The notes under the pieces are model-generated. The model saw only the letters and a program-made list of their open reading frames with translations, was not told the origin of the DNA and made no database searches. From 1-14-0-10-37-14 sp037130845 (GTDB taxonomy: Bacteria; Patescibacteriota; Patescibacteriia; Patescibacteriales; Patescibacteriaceae), in contig JBAXSE010000017.1 of the NCBI GenBank assembly GCA_037130845.1, forward strand, positions 1 through 26,376: a DNA stretch of 26,376 nucleotides, given 5' to 3'. This document shows, piece by piece, positions 1 to 6,280 of this stretch (positions are counted from its first letter, which is position 1; the number at the start of each line of letters is the position of its first letter). A program made the translations under genes and the position numbers.

Positions 1-11
1 TCAGCAAAAGA

Positions 12-41
12 AAAAAGTGGACACTAGCGTGTCCACTTTTT
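12..41 (+). terminator. Rho-independent terminator of an upstream gene outside the window
   Basis: A 13-bp perfect stem (12-24 pairs with 29-41) with a TAGC loop is flanked by an A run on the left and a T run on the right. No plus-strand gene lies to its left inside the window, so it probably ends a gene beyond the left edge. Confidence 0.75.
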
Positions 42-96
42 GGGGTACAGTTCAGCTTCGCGGGTATTTTTATAACCATAAAGATTGCCGCAAAAT

Positions 97-122
97 AAAA
101 AAGCCAACATTTGTTGGCTTTT
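97..122 (-). terminator. Terminator of the minus-strand gene at 131-1189
   Basis: The stem GCCAAC/GTTGGC (103-108 with 113-118) is bracketed by six A and four T. Read on the minus strand it lies about 10 nt after the stop codon at 131 and is followed by a U run. Its symmetry would let it work in both directions. Confidence 0.75.
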
Positions 123-130
123 GGATCGTG

Positions 131-1189
131 TTAACTCTCCTTGAGTGCTTCTGCTTTAAGCTTTCTATACCAGTCCCAATAGTAGGTTTGTCCTGCCGGG
201 GCGGCGGGGAGGCTTTCGCCTGCAGCTGTTTTGGGAGTATCCTTGATGGGGATGATTTTATATTTCTTGCATACCATACCGACAATTAATTCTACTAATT
301 GCTTGGTTTGTTCTATGGCGTCTTCCAGCTCTTGGTCTTTGCCGTCTAGATTATCGGCATAATCATGCTCCATCTTGAAGATATGCCCGCCTAGGGCGTC
401 GATATACTGCCAGCATTTTACTTCCGTTGCACCGTCTATCTTTGCCTGCAACTGGGCCAATTTTTCCGCTTCCATTTTGTGCCTTGGTTTGTCTTTGACT
501 TCGTGAATTTCTGTGTCAGACGACTGATAGTATTGCGCTCTTAATGTTTCATAAAGAGTATTAACTTCTGTCAGTTCAACCTGGTCGGGAATCATCCTGA
601 TCAGCTTGCGGTCTTCCAGGTGGTTGATCAGCTTCTCAATCGGACCGTCGAATAGCGCCTGCACTGCCAGGGTCTTGAATTCGAACTCCAGGAAAAAGGT
701 GAAATGCAATCCGCCTTCGTTCCAGCCGGGGAAATCCGGCATAATTAAAAAGCTGAAATAAGCTCCATCCGGGAAGAGGTAGATTGTTTCGCTCTTACCC
801 AGCGACAAGAAGTCGCGGAAAGGCTTGAGCACGTCTTCCAATTGCCGGAGCAAAGTTTGATTGGTGTCCTCGTTATTGGTTACGGCATGAAAGCGCTCAT
901 TAAAAATCTTGCCACTGTATAGGTATTCTGCCAACTGAGGCATCGGATCTACGTCGATTAGTTCGCCGTTTGGATTGATTTTATGGCTTTCAGCTGGTAC
1001 GGCTTTCATCAGATCGGTAATCTTGTGGGACAATTTGATAATGCTTTCGGATAGGTTTTCCAAGAACTGATAAGTGAATTGCTCATCAGGCTCGGTGTAG
1101 ATATACGACAAATCGTCATAGGAATATTTGAGATCATTCAATCTGGTGATGTCTCTTTCGCGCTGTGTTAATTCTGCTAATGGTATCAT
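131..1189 (-). CDS. Unknown 352-residue cytosolic protein
   Basis: I do not recognise this family. The product has no signal peptide or membrane segment. It is acidic to neutral, with helical amphipathic stretches (about residues 40-65 and 225-300) around a more beta-like centre rich in Phe, Leu and Gly (about 130-185). The C-terminal tail is Ala/Pro-rich and ends in an aromatic WDWYRKLK motif. The ATG at 1189 is supported by an AGAGG Shine-Dalgarno sequence about 6 nt upstream and by a TTGACA-N17-TATTTT promoter at 1249-1277, and a terminator follows closely, so it looks like a single-gene unit. It is divergent from the small membrane protein at 1399. That the gene is real is fairly certain; its function is unknown. 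Confidence 0.8.
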   Translation of the reverse strand: MIPLAELTQRERDITRLNDLKYSYDDLSYIYTEPDEQFTYQFLENLSESIIKLSHKITDLMKAVPAESHKINPNGELIDVDPMPQLAEYLYSGKIFNERFHAVTNNEDTNQTLLRQLEDVLKPFRDFLSLGKSETIYLFPDGAYFSFLIMPDFPGWNEGGLHFTFFLEFEFKTLAVQALFDGPIEKLINHLEDRKLIRMIPDQVELTEVNTLYETLRAQYYQSSDTEIHEVKDKPRHKMEAEKLAQLQAKIDGATEVKCWQYIDALGGHIFKMEHDYADNLDGKDQELEDAIEQTKQLVELIVGMVCKKYKIIPIKDTPKTAAGESLPAAPAGQTYYWDWYRKLKAEALKES

Positions 1190-1248
1190 TTCTAACCTCT
1201 GTTATGGTGAAAAAATATGAGTATTTATTTGTTTATGAACTGAATGCT

Positions 1249-1277
1249 AAAATAGCAGAAAAGTCTGTAATTGTCAA
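1249..1277 (-). promoter_or_regulatory. Sigma-70-type promoter for the gene at 131-1189
   Basis: On the minus strand a perfect TTGACA (1277-1272) is followed after 17 nt by TATTTT (1254-1249). Transcription would start near 1242, leaving a leader of about 50 nt that contains the AGAGG ribosome binding site. Confidence 0.6.
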
Positions 1278-1305
1278 GTGATAGTGCTAAAATGCTTGTT
1301 TTGTA

Positions 1306-1334
1306 TTGACAGCCTGATAAAAAGATGTTAAAAA
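1306..1334 (+). promoter_or_regulatory. Sigma-70-type promoter for the small membrane protein
   Basis: A perfect TTGACA (1306-1311) is followed after 17 nt by TAAAAA (1329-1334), which matches 4 of 6 positions. It is back to back with the minus-strand promoter at 1249-1277, and the two -35 boxes are about 28 nt apart. Confidence 0.5.
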
Positions 1335-1398
1335 AGGTTAATTGGTTCTTTAATATTAGAAAATTAGTTTTTATACATTTACAAAGAAAGGGCTATTG

Positions 1399-1680
1399 AT
1401 GCATCTTTTTAATTTAATCGTCGTCTGGATAACAGTCGCTTTAATCGCACTGACTATCGTCTTGAGATTTTTCGCCAAGGACAGCTTTGTCGTCTGGCTT
1501 TATATCTCGGTACATCTGAAAGTAATTATGGATAAGGTATATCTTGTATTGATACCTTTCTTCTGCACCGTGCTTGTAGCATTATGGAGCCATGATATGA
1601 TTTGGATGCTTTGGGGCCTGTTGTATTGTGTTCCCTGGAGTTATGTCGTGTCACTGTTTTACTTAAACACAAAAAACTAA
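1399..1680 (+). CDS. Small two-to-three-helix membrane protein of unknown function
   Basis: The 93-residue product is strongly hydrophobic, with segments at about residues 3-25 and 45-88; the second is long enough for two helices. It is rich in Trp and Tyr and has a charged linker near residues 27-45. No known family was recognised. A TTG lies directly before the ATG at 1399, but the ATG is better placed behind the AAGAAAGG purine stretch at 1384-1392. The gene has its own promoter and a strong terminator (1689-1717), so it is probably monocistronic. Confidence 0.65.
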   Translation: MHLFNLIVVWITVALIALTIVLRFFAKDSFVVWLYISVHLKVIMDKVYLVLIPFFCTVLVALWSHDMIWMLWGLLYCVPWSYVVSLFYLNTKN

Positions 1681-1688
1681 CCTATCAG

Positions 1689-1717
1689 CTCTCCGATCTT
1701 AAGTCGGAGAGTTTTTT
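1689..1717 (+). terminator. Rho-independent terminator after the small membrane protein
   Basis: An 8-bp perfect stem CTCTCCGA/TCGGAGAG (1689-1696 with 1704-1711) with a 7-nt loop is followed by six T. Confidence 0.85.
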
Positions 1718-1796
1718 GTTAGCGCAGAATAAGAATATACCTATGGTATTTTTTTATATATCGGTTATAATAATTACAAGAGAATAGATACAATAT

Positions 1797-2663
1797 ATGA
1801 TATATAAAATAACGCTTTCTAATTCGCTTTATGGGCATATGATGCCTCCCGAGGATTCATATTTAGCCGAGGGTAATATTTTTTGCGTTGCCGACGGTAT
1901 CACCAGAGATCCGATTTCGCCAAAAGACTTTACGGATATACCTTTTGAAACGGCTTTGAAGAATTATCCTAATCCAAGCGGGGCCAGGCTGGCTGCTGAT
2001 GCGTTTTGTCAGACTTTTGTTAAATCGTTAAAAAGTATTAAGGTCGCAAAGCAGCTTAGAAGCGCTTTTTCATCGGCGAATAGCGCCATCGCGAAGCTGA
2101 ATAAAAAGGGGATTAAGAAAGTTGACTATTTGGTGAATGATTATTTCGCCTGCGCGGCGATTGGCGGCTTTATTGCCGGCGGCAAATTGTATTGGGGTGG
2201 AGTCTGTGATTGCGGCTTGGCGGTCTTTGGCCGAGATGGCAAACGAAAATTACAAACACCTAATTGGATGAGTCCGTTCCAGCAATATGAAAAACAACAT
2301 TTGCAAAAAGCTGATTACAATTTTGCCATGCCGAAATATCGTAAAATGATCAGGTCGGAATACCGGAATAATCCTCAAAAAGTTTATGAAGGTAAATGCA
2401 TCTCATATGGAGCTTTAACAGGCGAGAAAAGTGCCGAAATATTTATGAATTTCGGAGAGCTGAAGCTGGCGAAAGGCGATTTGATCGTCTTTTATTCGGA
2501 TGGTTTCGAAGCCACCGTGCGACACAAATATTTTTTCAAGACTATTTACCAGCCGTCCGACAGTTTGGCGGATCAAAAATTTATCCCATTCAGTTTATCT
2601 TTGGCCAAGCAAAGTCCTGCTGAATATGGCAAAGAGAGGACGTTGATAGCAGTAGTGTATTAA
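1797..2663 (+). CDS. Divergent PP2C/PPM-type protein phosphatase
   Basis: The 288-residue protein shows the PPM phosphatase layout: Glu19-Asp20 near the N-terminus, the VADG metal-binding motif with Asp33-Gly34, a strand resembling the GDSR element but reading YWGGVCDCGLAVF (about 132-144), and the late FYSDG motif with Asp235-Gly236. The usual final DN(x)T element is replaced by KERTLIAVV (Glu280). PPM enzymes remove phosphate from Ser/Thr using Mn or Mg, and the core ligands remain, so it is probably active on a protein or small-molecule phosphate. There is no membrane or sensor domain. A TATAAT at 1766-1771 lies just upstream, and the ribosome binding site is weak. No partner kinase is visible in the window. 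Confidence 0.75.
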   Translation: MIYKITLSNSLYGHMMPPEDSYLAEGNIFCVADGITRDPISPKDFTDIPFETALKNYPNPSGARLAADAFCQTFVKSLKSIKVAKQLRSAFSSANSAIAKLNKKGIKKVDYLVNDYFACAAIGGFIAGGKLYWGGVCDCGLAVFGRDGKRKLQTPNWMSPFQQYEKQHLQKADYNFAMPKYRKMIRSEYRNNPQKVYEGKCISYGALTGEKSAEIFMNFGELKLAKGDLIVFYSDGFEATVRHKYFFKTIYQPSDSLADQKFIPFSLSLAKQSPAEYGKERTLIAVVY

Positions 2664-2674
2664 TTATCTATATT

Positions 2675-2703
2675 TTTGCATTATTTCAAAAAGCGGGTAT
2701 AAT
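2675..2703 (+). promoter_or_regulatory. Promoter of the toxin-antitoxin pair, giving a near-leaderless mRNA
   Basis: TTTGCA (2675-2680) is followed after 17 nt by a perfect TATAAT (2698-2703). Transcription would begin around 2709-2711, only 6-8 nt before the ATG at 2717, and no Shine-Dalgarno sequence is present. Confidence 0.6.
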
Positions 2704-2716
2704 ATATCTGTAAAAT

Positions 2717-3133
2717 ATGTTAAAAATAGCTAAAACAGAGCAAAAGAAAAAACTTAGCGCTTTGGCCGATAAATACGGCGTAAGGCTGTTTTTGCTATTT
2801 GGATCGCAGGCAAGGGGTGAGGCCAGGGTTGATTCTGACGTTGATATAGCCGTAGAATTTGTTAAGCAGCCTTCACTAAAAGTGGAGTTGGGCATTATAG
2901 CGGGCTTGTGTGCGATTTATGGCAAGGATATAGATTTGTCAATTATTAATCACGCTAACCCCTTGCTGCTTAATCGCATTTGCCGTGATGCTCAGCTTTT
3001 ATTTGGTTCCGAAAGAGATTTTTTCAATCTGCGTCTCAAGTCTTTTCATCGCTACAACGACTACTTGCCATATTTAAAAATGGAAAGGGAGTTGAATAAA
3101 TCGATAGTCAAAAAATATGCCACTCGACCTTGA
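2717..3133 (+). CDS. mntA: MntA-type nucleotidyltransferase antitoxin
   Basis: This 138-residue minimal nucleotidyltransferase carries the GSx10DxD signature exactly: Gly29-Ser30, ten residues, then Asp41 and Asp43. A third acidic residue, Asp73, sits in KDIDLSII. In characterised MntA/HepT pairs this fold transfers AMP from ATP to a tyrosine on the HEPN toxin and so inactivates it. The gene overlaps the HEPN gene by 17 nt, which suggests one transcript and coupled translation. The last 40 or so residues are basic and helical. The pair stands 54 nt after the phosphatase gene but has its own promoter. The family assignment is strong; the antitoxin role is inferred from motif and pairing. Confidence 0.85.
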   Translation: MLKIAKTEQKKKLSALADKYGVRLFLLFGSQARGEARVDSDVDIAVEFVKQPSLKVELGIIAGLCAIYGKDIDLSIINHANPLLLNRICRDAQLLFGSERDFFNLRLKSFHRYNDYLPYLKMERELNKSIVKKYATRP

Positions 3134-3563
3134 AGTTATCATTAGAAAAATAAGTCTGATTAATAAAGACCTTAAACAATTATCATTTTTAAGTGAATTA
3201 AGTTTGGCTAAATATCTAAAAGATGAAGTGAATGAGGTTTTAGCAGAGCGATATTTGGAGCGGATTATCGGCAGAATGGTTGATATTAATTATCATATAC
3301 TATCGGCTGAGCACGATGAGTCGCCAGCTGATTATTTCCAATCATTTTTATTGATGGGTAGATATAAGTATTTGCCAGTGGATTTTGCGGAAAAGGTCGC
3401 GAAATCAGCGGGCTTGCGCAACAGATTGGCGCACGAATATGACGCCATTGATCCAAAAAAAGTTTATAAGGCCTTAACAATCAGCCTACATGATGTGCCG
3501 CAATATTTGTCGTATATAATAAAACTGATAGACAAGCAAGGCAAACGAAAAAGATTGCACTAA
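3117..3563 (+). CDS. hepT: HepT-type HEPN ribonuclease toxin (DUF86 family)
   Basis: This 148-residue all-helical protein has the HEPN catalytic motif Rx4H at Arg101 and His106, followed by Tyr108, giving the full Rx4HxY arrangement. In studied HepT toxins, Arg and His are needed for RNA cleavage, and the Tyr is the residue AMPylated by the partner MntA. All three are present, so toxin and antitoxin both look functional. The ATG at 3117 lies inside the end of the antitoxin gene. The antitoxin precedes the toxin here. The C-terminus is very basic (KQGKRKRLH). A terminator follows at 3593. Confidence 0.85.
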   Translation: MPLDLEVIIRKISLINKDLKQLSFLSELSLAKYLKDEVNEVLAERYLERIIGRMVDINYHILSAEHDESPADYFQSFLLMGRYKYLPVDFAEKVAKSAGLRNRLAHEYDAIDPKKVYKALTISLHDVPQYLSYIIKLIDKQGKRKRLH

Positions 3564-3592
3564 TACAATGTTAAATTTCGGTCAAAATTAAA

Positions 3593-3617
3593 ACGGAACA
3601 GAATTACTCTGCTCCGT
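3593..3617. terminator. Shared terminator between convergent genes
   Basis: A 10-bp stem (3593-3602 with 3608-3617) has one mismatched position, which is a G-U wobble when read on the minus strand. It is flanked by A and T runs. It ends the toxin-antitoxin transcript and the PQ-loop protein transcript. Confidence 0.75.
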
Positions 3618-3619
3618 TT

Positions 3620-4255
3620 TTATGTTTTTTGCATCTCGGGTTTGTCTTTGAATACCAGATACAAGATAATCATGGCGGCCCACATTAGCACTGCTACGGC
3701 GCTGACGATAGTAAAGGCTAAATTGCTAGTGATAATAGCGTAGATCAGCCAGAAAGTGGAAGAGAAGATGCTAAAAAAAGCTTGTTTTGGGTCTACCGAG
3801 CCGGAGCTTTTGTTGTTCCATACTTCCAATATCTGCATTAGCAGCGTTGCGCTGATGACTAGGCCAAAAAATAGAAATAAGATGTCTTTTTGCGGGATTA
3901 TGATAACCAGCACAATGACAATGACAGAGCCTAGGCCCAGTATCTTTTCTCTGGTCCCTAGAGGTTTAAAGCGCAATAGATTGAAGACTATAGCCAGGGA
4001 CAAGAAGCCCAGCAAACCGTTGATCGCCAGCGCCAAGCTGCACTTGTACAAGCCGTAGATAGAAACCGCCAAGGCCGAAAAGCCGAAATAAGCAAAAAAG
4101 ATAAAGGAAACCGACTTGCCCGATTTGGTTTTCAGCACTTTTTTATTCTGCTTGTACAGGGCATAGCCCTGCAAAACGGTAAACAATATGGTGATGAAAA
4201 AGATCACCGTCAATGTATTGAATCCAAAACTTTGGATTTCGGTAAATTTAATCAA
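3620..4255 (-). CDS. PQ-loop/SWEET-like membrane protein with two repeats
   Basis: The 211-residue protein has about seven hydrophobic segments. Two parts resemble SemiSWEET/PQ-loop units: one near residues 10-75 with a KSGKSVSFIFFAYFG stretch, and a second at the C-terminus where a Q..E.W..KSSGS..P motif is followed by FWLIYAII and a final long helix. Such proteins move sugars or small metabolites across the cytoplasmic membrane; the substrate cannot be told. The open frame extends upstream to 4336, but the promoter lies inside that extension. The TTG at 4255 has a GAGG sequence 5 nt upstream and is the likely start. It is divergent from the secreted protein at 4422. Confidence 0.65.
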   Translation of the reverse strand: MIKFTEIQSFGFNTLTVIFFITILFTVLQGYALYKQNKKVLKTKSGKSVSFIFFAYFGFSALAVSIYGLYKCSLALAINGLLGFLSLAIVFNLLRFKPLGTREKILGLGSVIVIVLVIIIPQKDILFLFFGLVISATLLMQILEVWNNKSSGSVDPKQAFFSIFSSTFWLIYAIITSNLAFTIVSAVAVLMWAAMIILYLVFKDKPEMQKT

Positions 4256-4294
4256 GCCAGCCTCGTGATGATAAATAGAACAATTGTGGCTGTA

Positions 4295-4323
4295 TTTATA
4301 ACAAAGAAAGGCAAAATTGTCAA
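4295..4323 (-). promoter_or_regulatory. Near-consensus promoter of the PQ-loop protein
   Basis: On the minus strand a perfect TTGACA (4323-4318) and TATAAA (4300-4295) are separated by 17 nt. Transcription would start near 4288, leaving about 33 nt to the TTG start at 4255 with its GAGG site. This rules out the longer open frame starting at 4336. Confidence 0.75.
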
Positions 4324-4353
4324 TAGTTTGTGGCAAGCGATAAATCTAGAAAA

Positions 4354-4382
4354 TTGTTACTGCATTCATATTATGCTATAAT
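4354..4382 (+). promoter_or_regulatory. Promoter of the secreted Gln/Gly/Pro-rich protein
   Basis: TTGTTA (4354-4359) is followed after 17 nt by an extended -10 element, TGC then TATAAT (4377-4382). It is divergent from the promoter at 4295-4323. Confidence 0.65.
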
Positions 4383-4421
4383 AATAGAAATACTCATTAG
4401 AAGTATTAATAAATTAACACT

Positions 4422-5276
4422 ATGAAAAAAAACATTTTCATGATGTTCGTTGTCGCGTTTTTTCTGTCGGCAGCCGGTTTTGTGTTGGCACAAGCTAATC
4501 AACCGGGCCAGCCGCCAATGCCTCCGGCAAATCCTGCTCAAGGCCAGCGGCCAATGATGGGTCAAGGGCAAAATCCAGGTCAGGGCCAGCCGCCTGCAAT
4601 GAATCAAAACCAAGGCCAGAAGCAAGGTCCGAAACAAGATATGGGCCCCAATACCGGTCAGAAGAAAGGTGAGAAGGCGCAACCGGGACAGAAGAAAGGC
4701 GAGGGCCCAAAGGATAATCAAGGCCAAAATGGTCAGCCTGCCATGATGGACAACGGCCAAATGCAAGAAAATCCAAATATGTTCGGCGCCACAACGATGG
4801 GCAGTTCGACTAGAGAAAGGATCGCTCACCCGGGCGAGATTGGTAACTATGAACAAATTACCAAATCCGGCAATGCTATGTACGGAGTACGCAAGCCGGG
4901 AATTCCGCGTCCGAATATGATAGACGCCAGCAAAGCGCCATGCGTCAAAACCGCTATCGGCAATAGGGCCACGACAGCTAGGACAGCTTTGTTGGCTCGC
5001 CAGCAGGCTATGTTAGCGGCTATGGATGCCCGCACGGCCTGTGAGTTGGCTGCCTTGGACAAGACGACTGCCCAAGACCAAGCCAGCGCCAACCAGGCCT
5101 GTATCGATGCCGACAAAAAAGCCGTAGAAGCAGCTAATACTTTATTCGAAACTGCCAAAAATAATGCCCAAGCCACTTTTCAGAATGATGTCAGGACTTG
5201 CCTCGGCTTGCCGCAACCGCAGACACCGCCAGAACCGGCAAGCTCAACCAGCACCGCGCCGATATCAGGAAACTAA
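4422..5276 (+). CDS. Secreted low-complexity protein with four cysteines
   Basis: The 284-residue product begins with a signal peptide (MKKN, hydrophobic core to about residue 22, then VLAQA as a likely signal peptidase I site). Residues about 24-118 are an extended low-complexity stretch of Gln, Gly, Pro, Asn, Met and Lys. Residues about 165-265 form an Ala-rich helix that contains four Cys in PCVKTA, TACELA, QACIDA and RTCLG contexts, spaced 25 to 40 residues apart. The tail is Pro/Ser/Thr-rich. The layout suggests an extended, surface-exposed stalk or matrix protein with a disulfide-stabilised helical bundle. No family was recognised. There is no clear ribosome binding site near the ATG. 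Confidence 0.75.
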   Translation: MKKNIFMMFVVAFFLSAAGFVLAQANQPGQPPMPPANPAQGQRPMMGQGQNPGQGQPPAMNQNQGQKQGPKQDMGPNTGQKKGEKAQPGQKKGEGPKDNQGQNGQPAMMDNGQMQENPNMFGATTMGSSTRERIAHPGEIGNYEQITKSGNAMYGVRKPGIPRPNMIDASKAPCVKTAIGNRATTARTALLARQQAMLAAMDARTACELAALDKTTAQDQASANQACIDADKKAVEAANTLFETAKNNAQATFQNDVRTCLGLPQPQTPPEPASSTSTAPISGN

Positions 5277-5288
5277 TATTCAGTCCAA

Positions 5289-5322
5289 CAAGATCGTCCT
5301 GGTGAGTCCCAGGACGATCTTG
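5289..5322 (+). terminator. Strong hairpin after the secreted protein
   Basis: A 14-bp perfect stem (5289-5302 with 5309-5322) has a 6-nt loop. The T tract after it is poor (GCTATTTT), so it may act partly as a 3'-end stabiliser. Confidence 0.65.
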
Positions 5323-5381
5323 CTATTTTGACTATTATTACTATGTGATATAATTAGTAACGCTAACTAAAATATCTCAGT

Positions 5382-5903
5382 ATGAACAAAATCATTTTTC
5401 TGTTAGGTACGGCCCGCGAGGGCAGCGTCAGCCAGAAGGCAGCGCAGTTTGTCTTAGCCTGCGCTCAGAAGCGGACAGATATCGAGCCGGTCTTTGTGGA
5501 TATCAAGGATCATCTGCGCAGCCAGACTCAGGCTCCCGTCAAGGACCAACCCAACGCGTGGGAAGAACAGGTCAAAGCGGCACAGGGCCTGGTAATAATC
5601 AGTCCGGAATACAACCACGGTTATCCGGGCGAACTCAAGCTGTTGTTGGATAGCGCCTACGACGCCTACTATGGCAAGCCGGTAGCCATTTGCGCGGTCT
5701 CCAACGGCCCGGTGGGCGGTGCCAGGATGGCAGAACAGCTCAAACTGGTTTTGTCTGGCTTTCAGATGACTATCATTAATGCGGCCGTCTACTTTGCCAA
5801 TAGCAACGACATCTTCGCAGCCGACGGCACAGTCCAAAAAGCTGACTTCTGGGAAACCAGAGTCAATGGCATGTTGGACCAAGTGATTGCCTTTATAAAA
5901 TAG
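5382..5903 (+). CDS. NAD(P)H-dependent FMN reductase
   Basis: The 173-residue protein is a flavodoxin-fold enzyme of the NADPH-dependent FMN reductase family. The N-terminal phosphate-binding loop reads GTAREGSVSQ (residues 9-18). The family motif SPEYNHGYPGELKLLLD (about 74-90) and the SNGPVGG loop (about 105-111) are both present. Such enzymes use NAD(P)H and bound FMN to reduce flavins, quinones or azo compounds in the cytosol. The length is typical. A TATAAT at 5349-5354 with TTGACT 15 nt upstream is a possible promoter, though the spacer is short. No Shine-Dalgarno sequence is seen. The gene stands alone. Confidence 0.9.
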   Translation: MNKIIFLLGTAREGSVSQKAAQFVLACAQKRTDIEPVFVDIKDHLRSQTQAPVKDQPNAWEEQVKAAQGLVIISPEYNHGYPGELKLLLDSAYDAYYGKPVAICAVSNGPVGGARMAEQLKLVLSGFQMTIINAAVYFANSNDIFAADGTVQKADFWETRVNGMLDQVIAFIK

Positions 5904-5917
5904 CGCTACAGAGAGCA

Positions 5918-5946
5918 TTGACAAATATGCGTATTTGGGGTAAATT
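5918..5946 (+). promoter_or_regulatory. Promoter of the 40-residue basic protein
   Basis: A perfect TTGACA (5918-5923) is followed after 17 nt by TAAATT (5941-5946). It gives a leader of about 80 nt before the ATG at 6034. Confidence 0.55.
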
Positions 5947-6033
5947 AGCTTGATAATAAGCGAAAGCCAGTGTTAACAGTTTTTCTGCCTCTGGAAGAAA
6001 AGGCAATATTAATCAATATTAAATATAACTATT

Positions 6034-6156
6034 ATGGCCAAAAGACAAGCCGCAGTCGGTAAACTGCAGAAATCAAACTCTCACAAAACCGCCAAACGCT
6101 TGGCAATTAAGAAAGAAAGGCTTGACGCCTTGGCCGAAAAGCGCAAAAAGAGATAA
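6034..6156 (+). CDS. 40-residue highly basic protein
   Basis: This short gene starts MAKRQAAVGK and ends AEKRKKR. Of 40 residues about 14 are Lys or Arg against 3 acidic ones, and the whole is predicted helical. It has its own promoter upstream and a clean terminator 15 nt after its TAA, so it is very likely expressed. Composition and size suggest binding to rRNA or DNA, for example as a small ribosome-associated protein, but no known family was recognised. No Shine-Dalgarno sequence is seen before the ATG. Confidence 0.7.
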   Translation: MAKRQAAVGKLQKSNSHKTAKRLAIKKERLDALAEKRKKR

Positions 6157-6170
6157 GTAAGCAATAAAAA

Positions 6171-6197
6171 AGACCGCTAAATCAGCGGTTTTTTTGT
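6171..6197 (+). terminator. Terminator after the 40-residue basic protein
   Basis: The stem ACCGCT/AGCGGT (6173-6178 with 6184-6189) has a 5-nt loop and is followed by a run of nine T starting at 6189. Confidence 0.85.
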
Positions 6198-6209
6198 ATC
6201 CTGGCAATA

Positions 6210-6238
6210 TTGACGATTGCGGGCGATTGTACTATATT
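6210..6238 (+). promoter_or_regulatory. Promoter of the macro-like protein gene
   Basis: TTGACG (6210-6215) is followed after 17 nt by TATATT (6233-6238). Transcription would start near 6245, downstream of the first possible start of the open frame (6194), which supports the ATG at 6281. Confidence 0.65.
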
Positions 6239-6280
6239 ATGCGCATAAATGTACATTACAATTATTATCTAGGAGTTAAA

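Noticed and set aside
4371..4856. Long minus-strand frames opposite the secreted protein
   Set aside because: They mirror the low-complexity GGN/CAR codons of the real gene, which leave the opposite strand open; the plus strand has the promoter and signal peptide.
5454..5924. 156-codon minus-strand frame opposite the FMN reductase
   Set aside because: The plus-strand gene has clear family motifs over its whole length; the antisense product resembles nothing.
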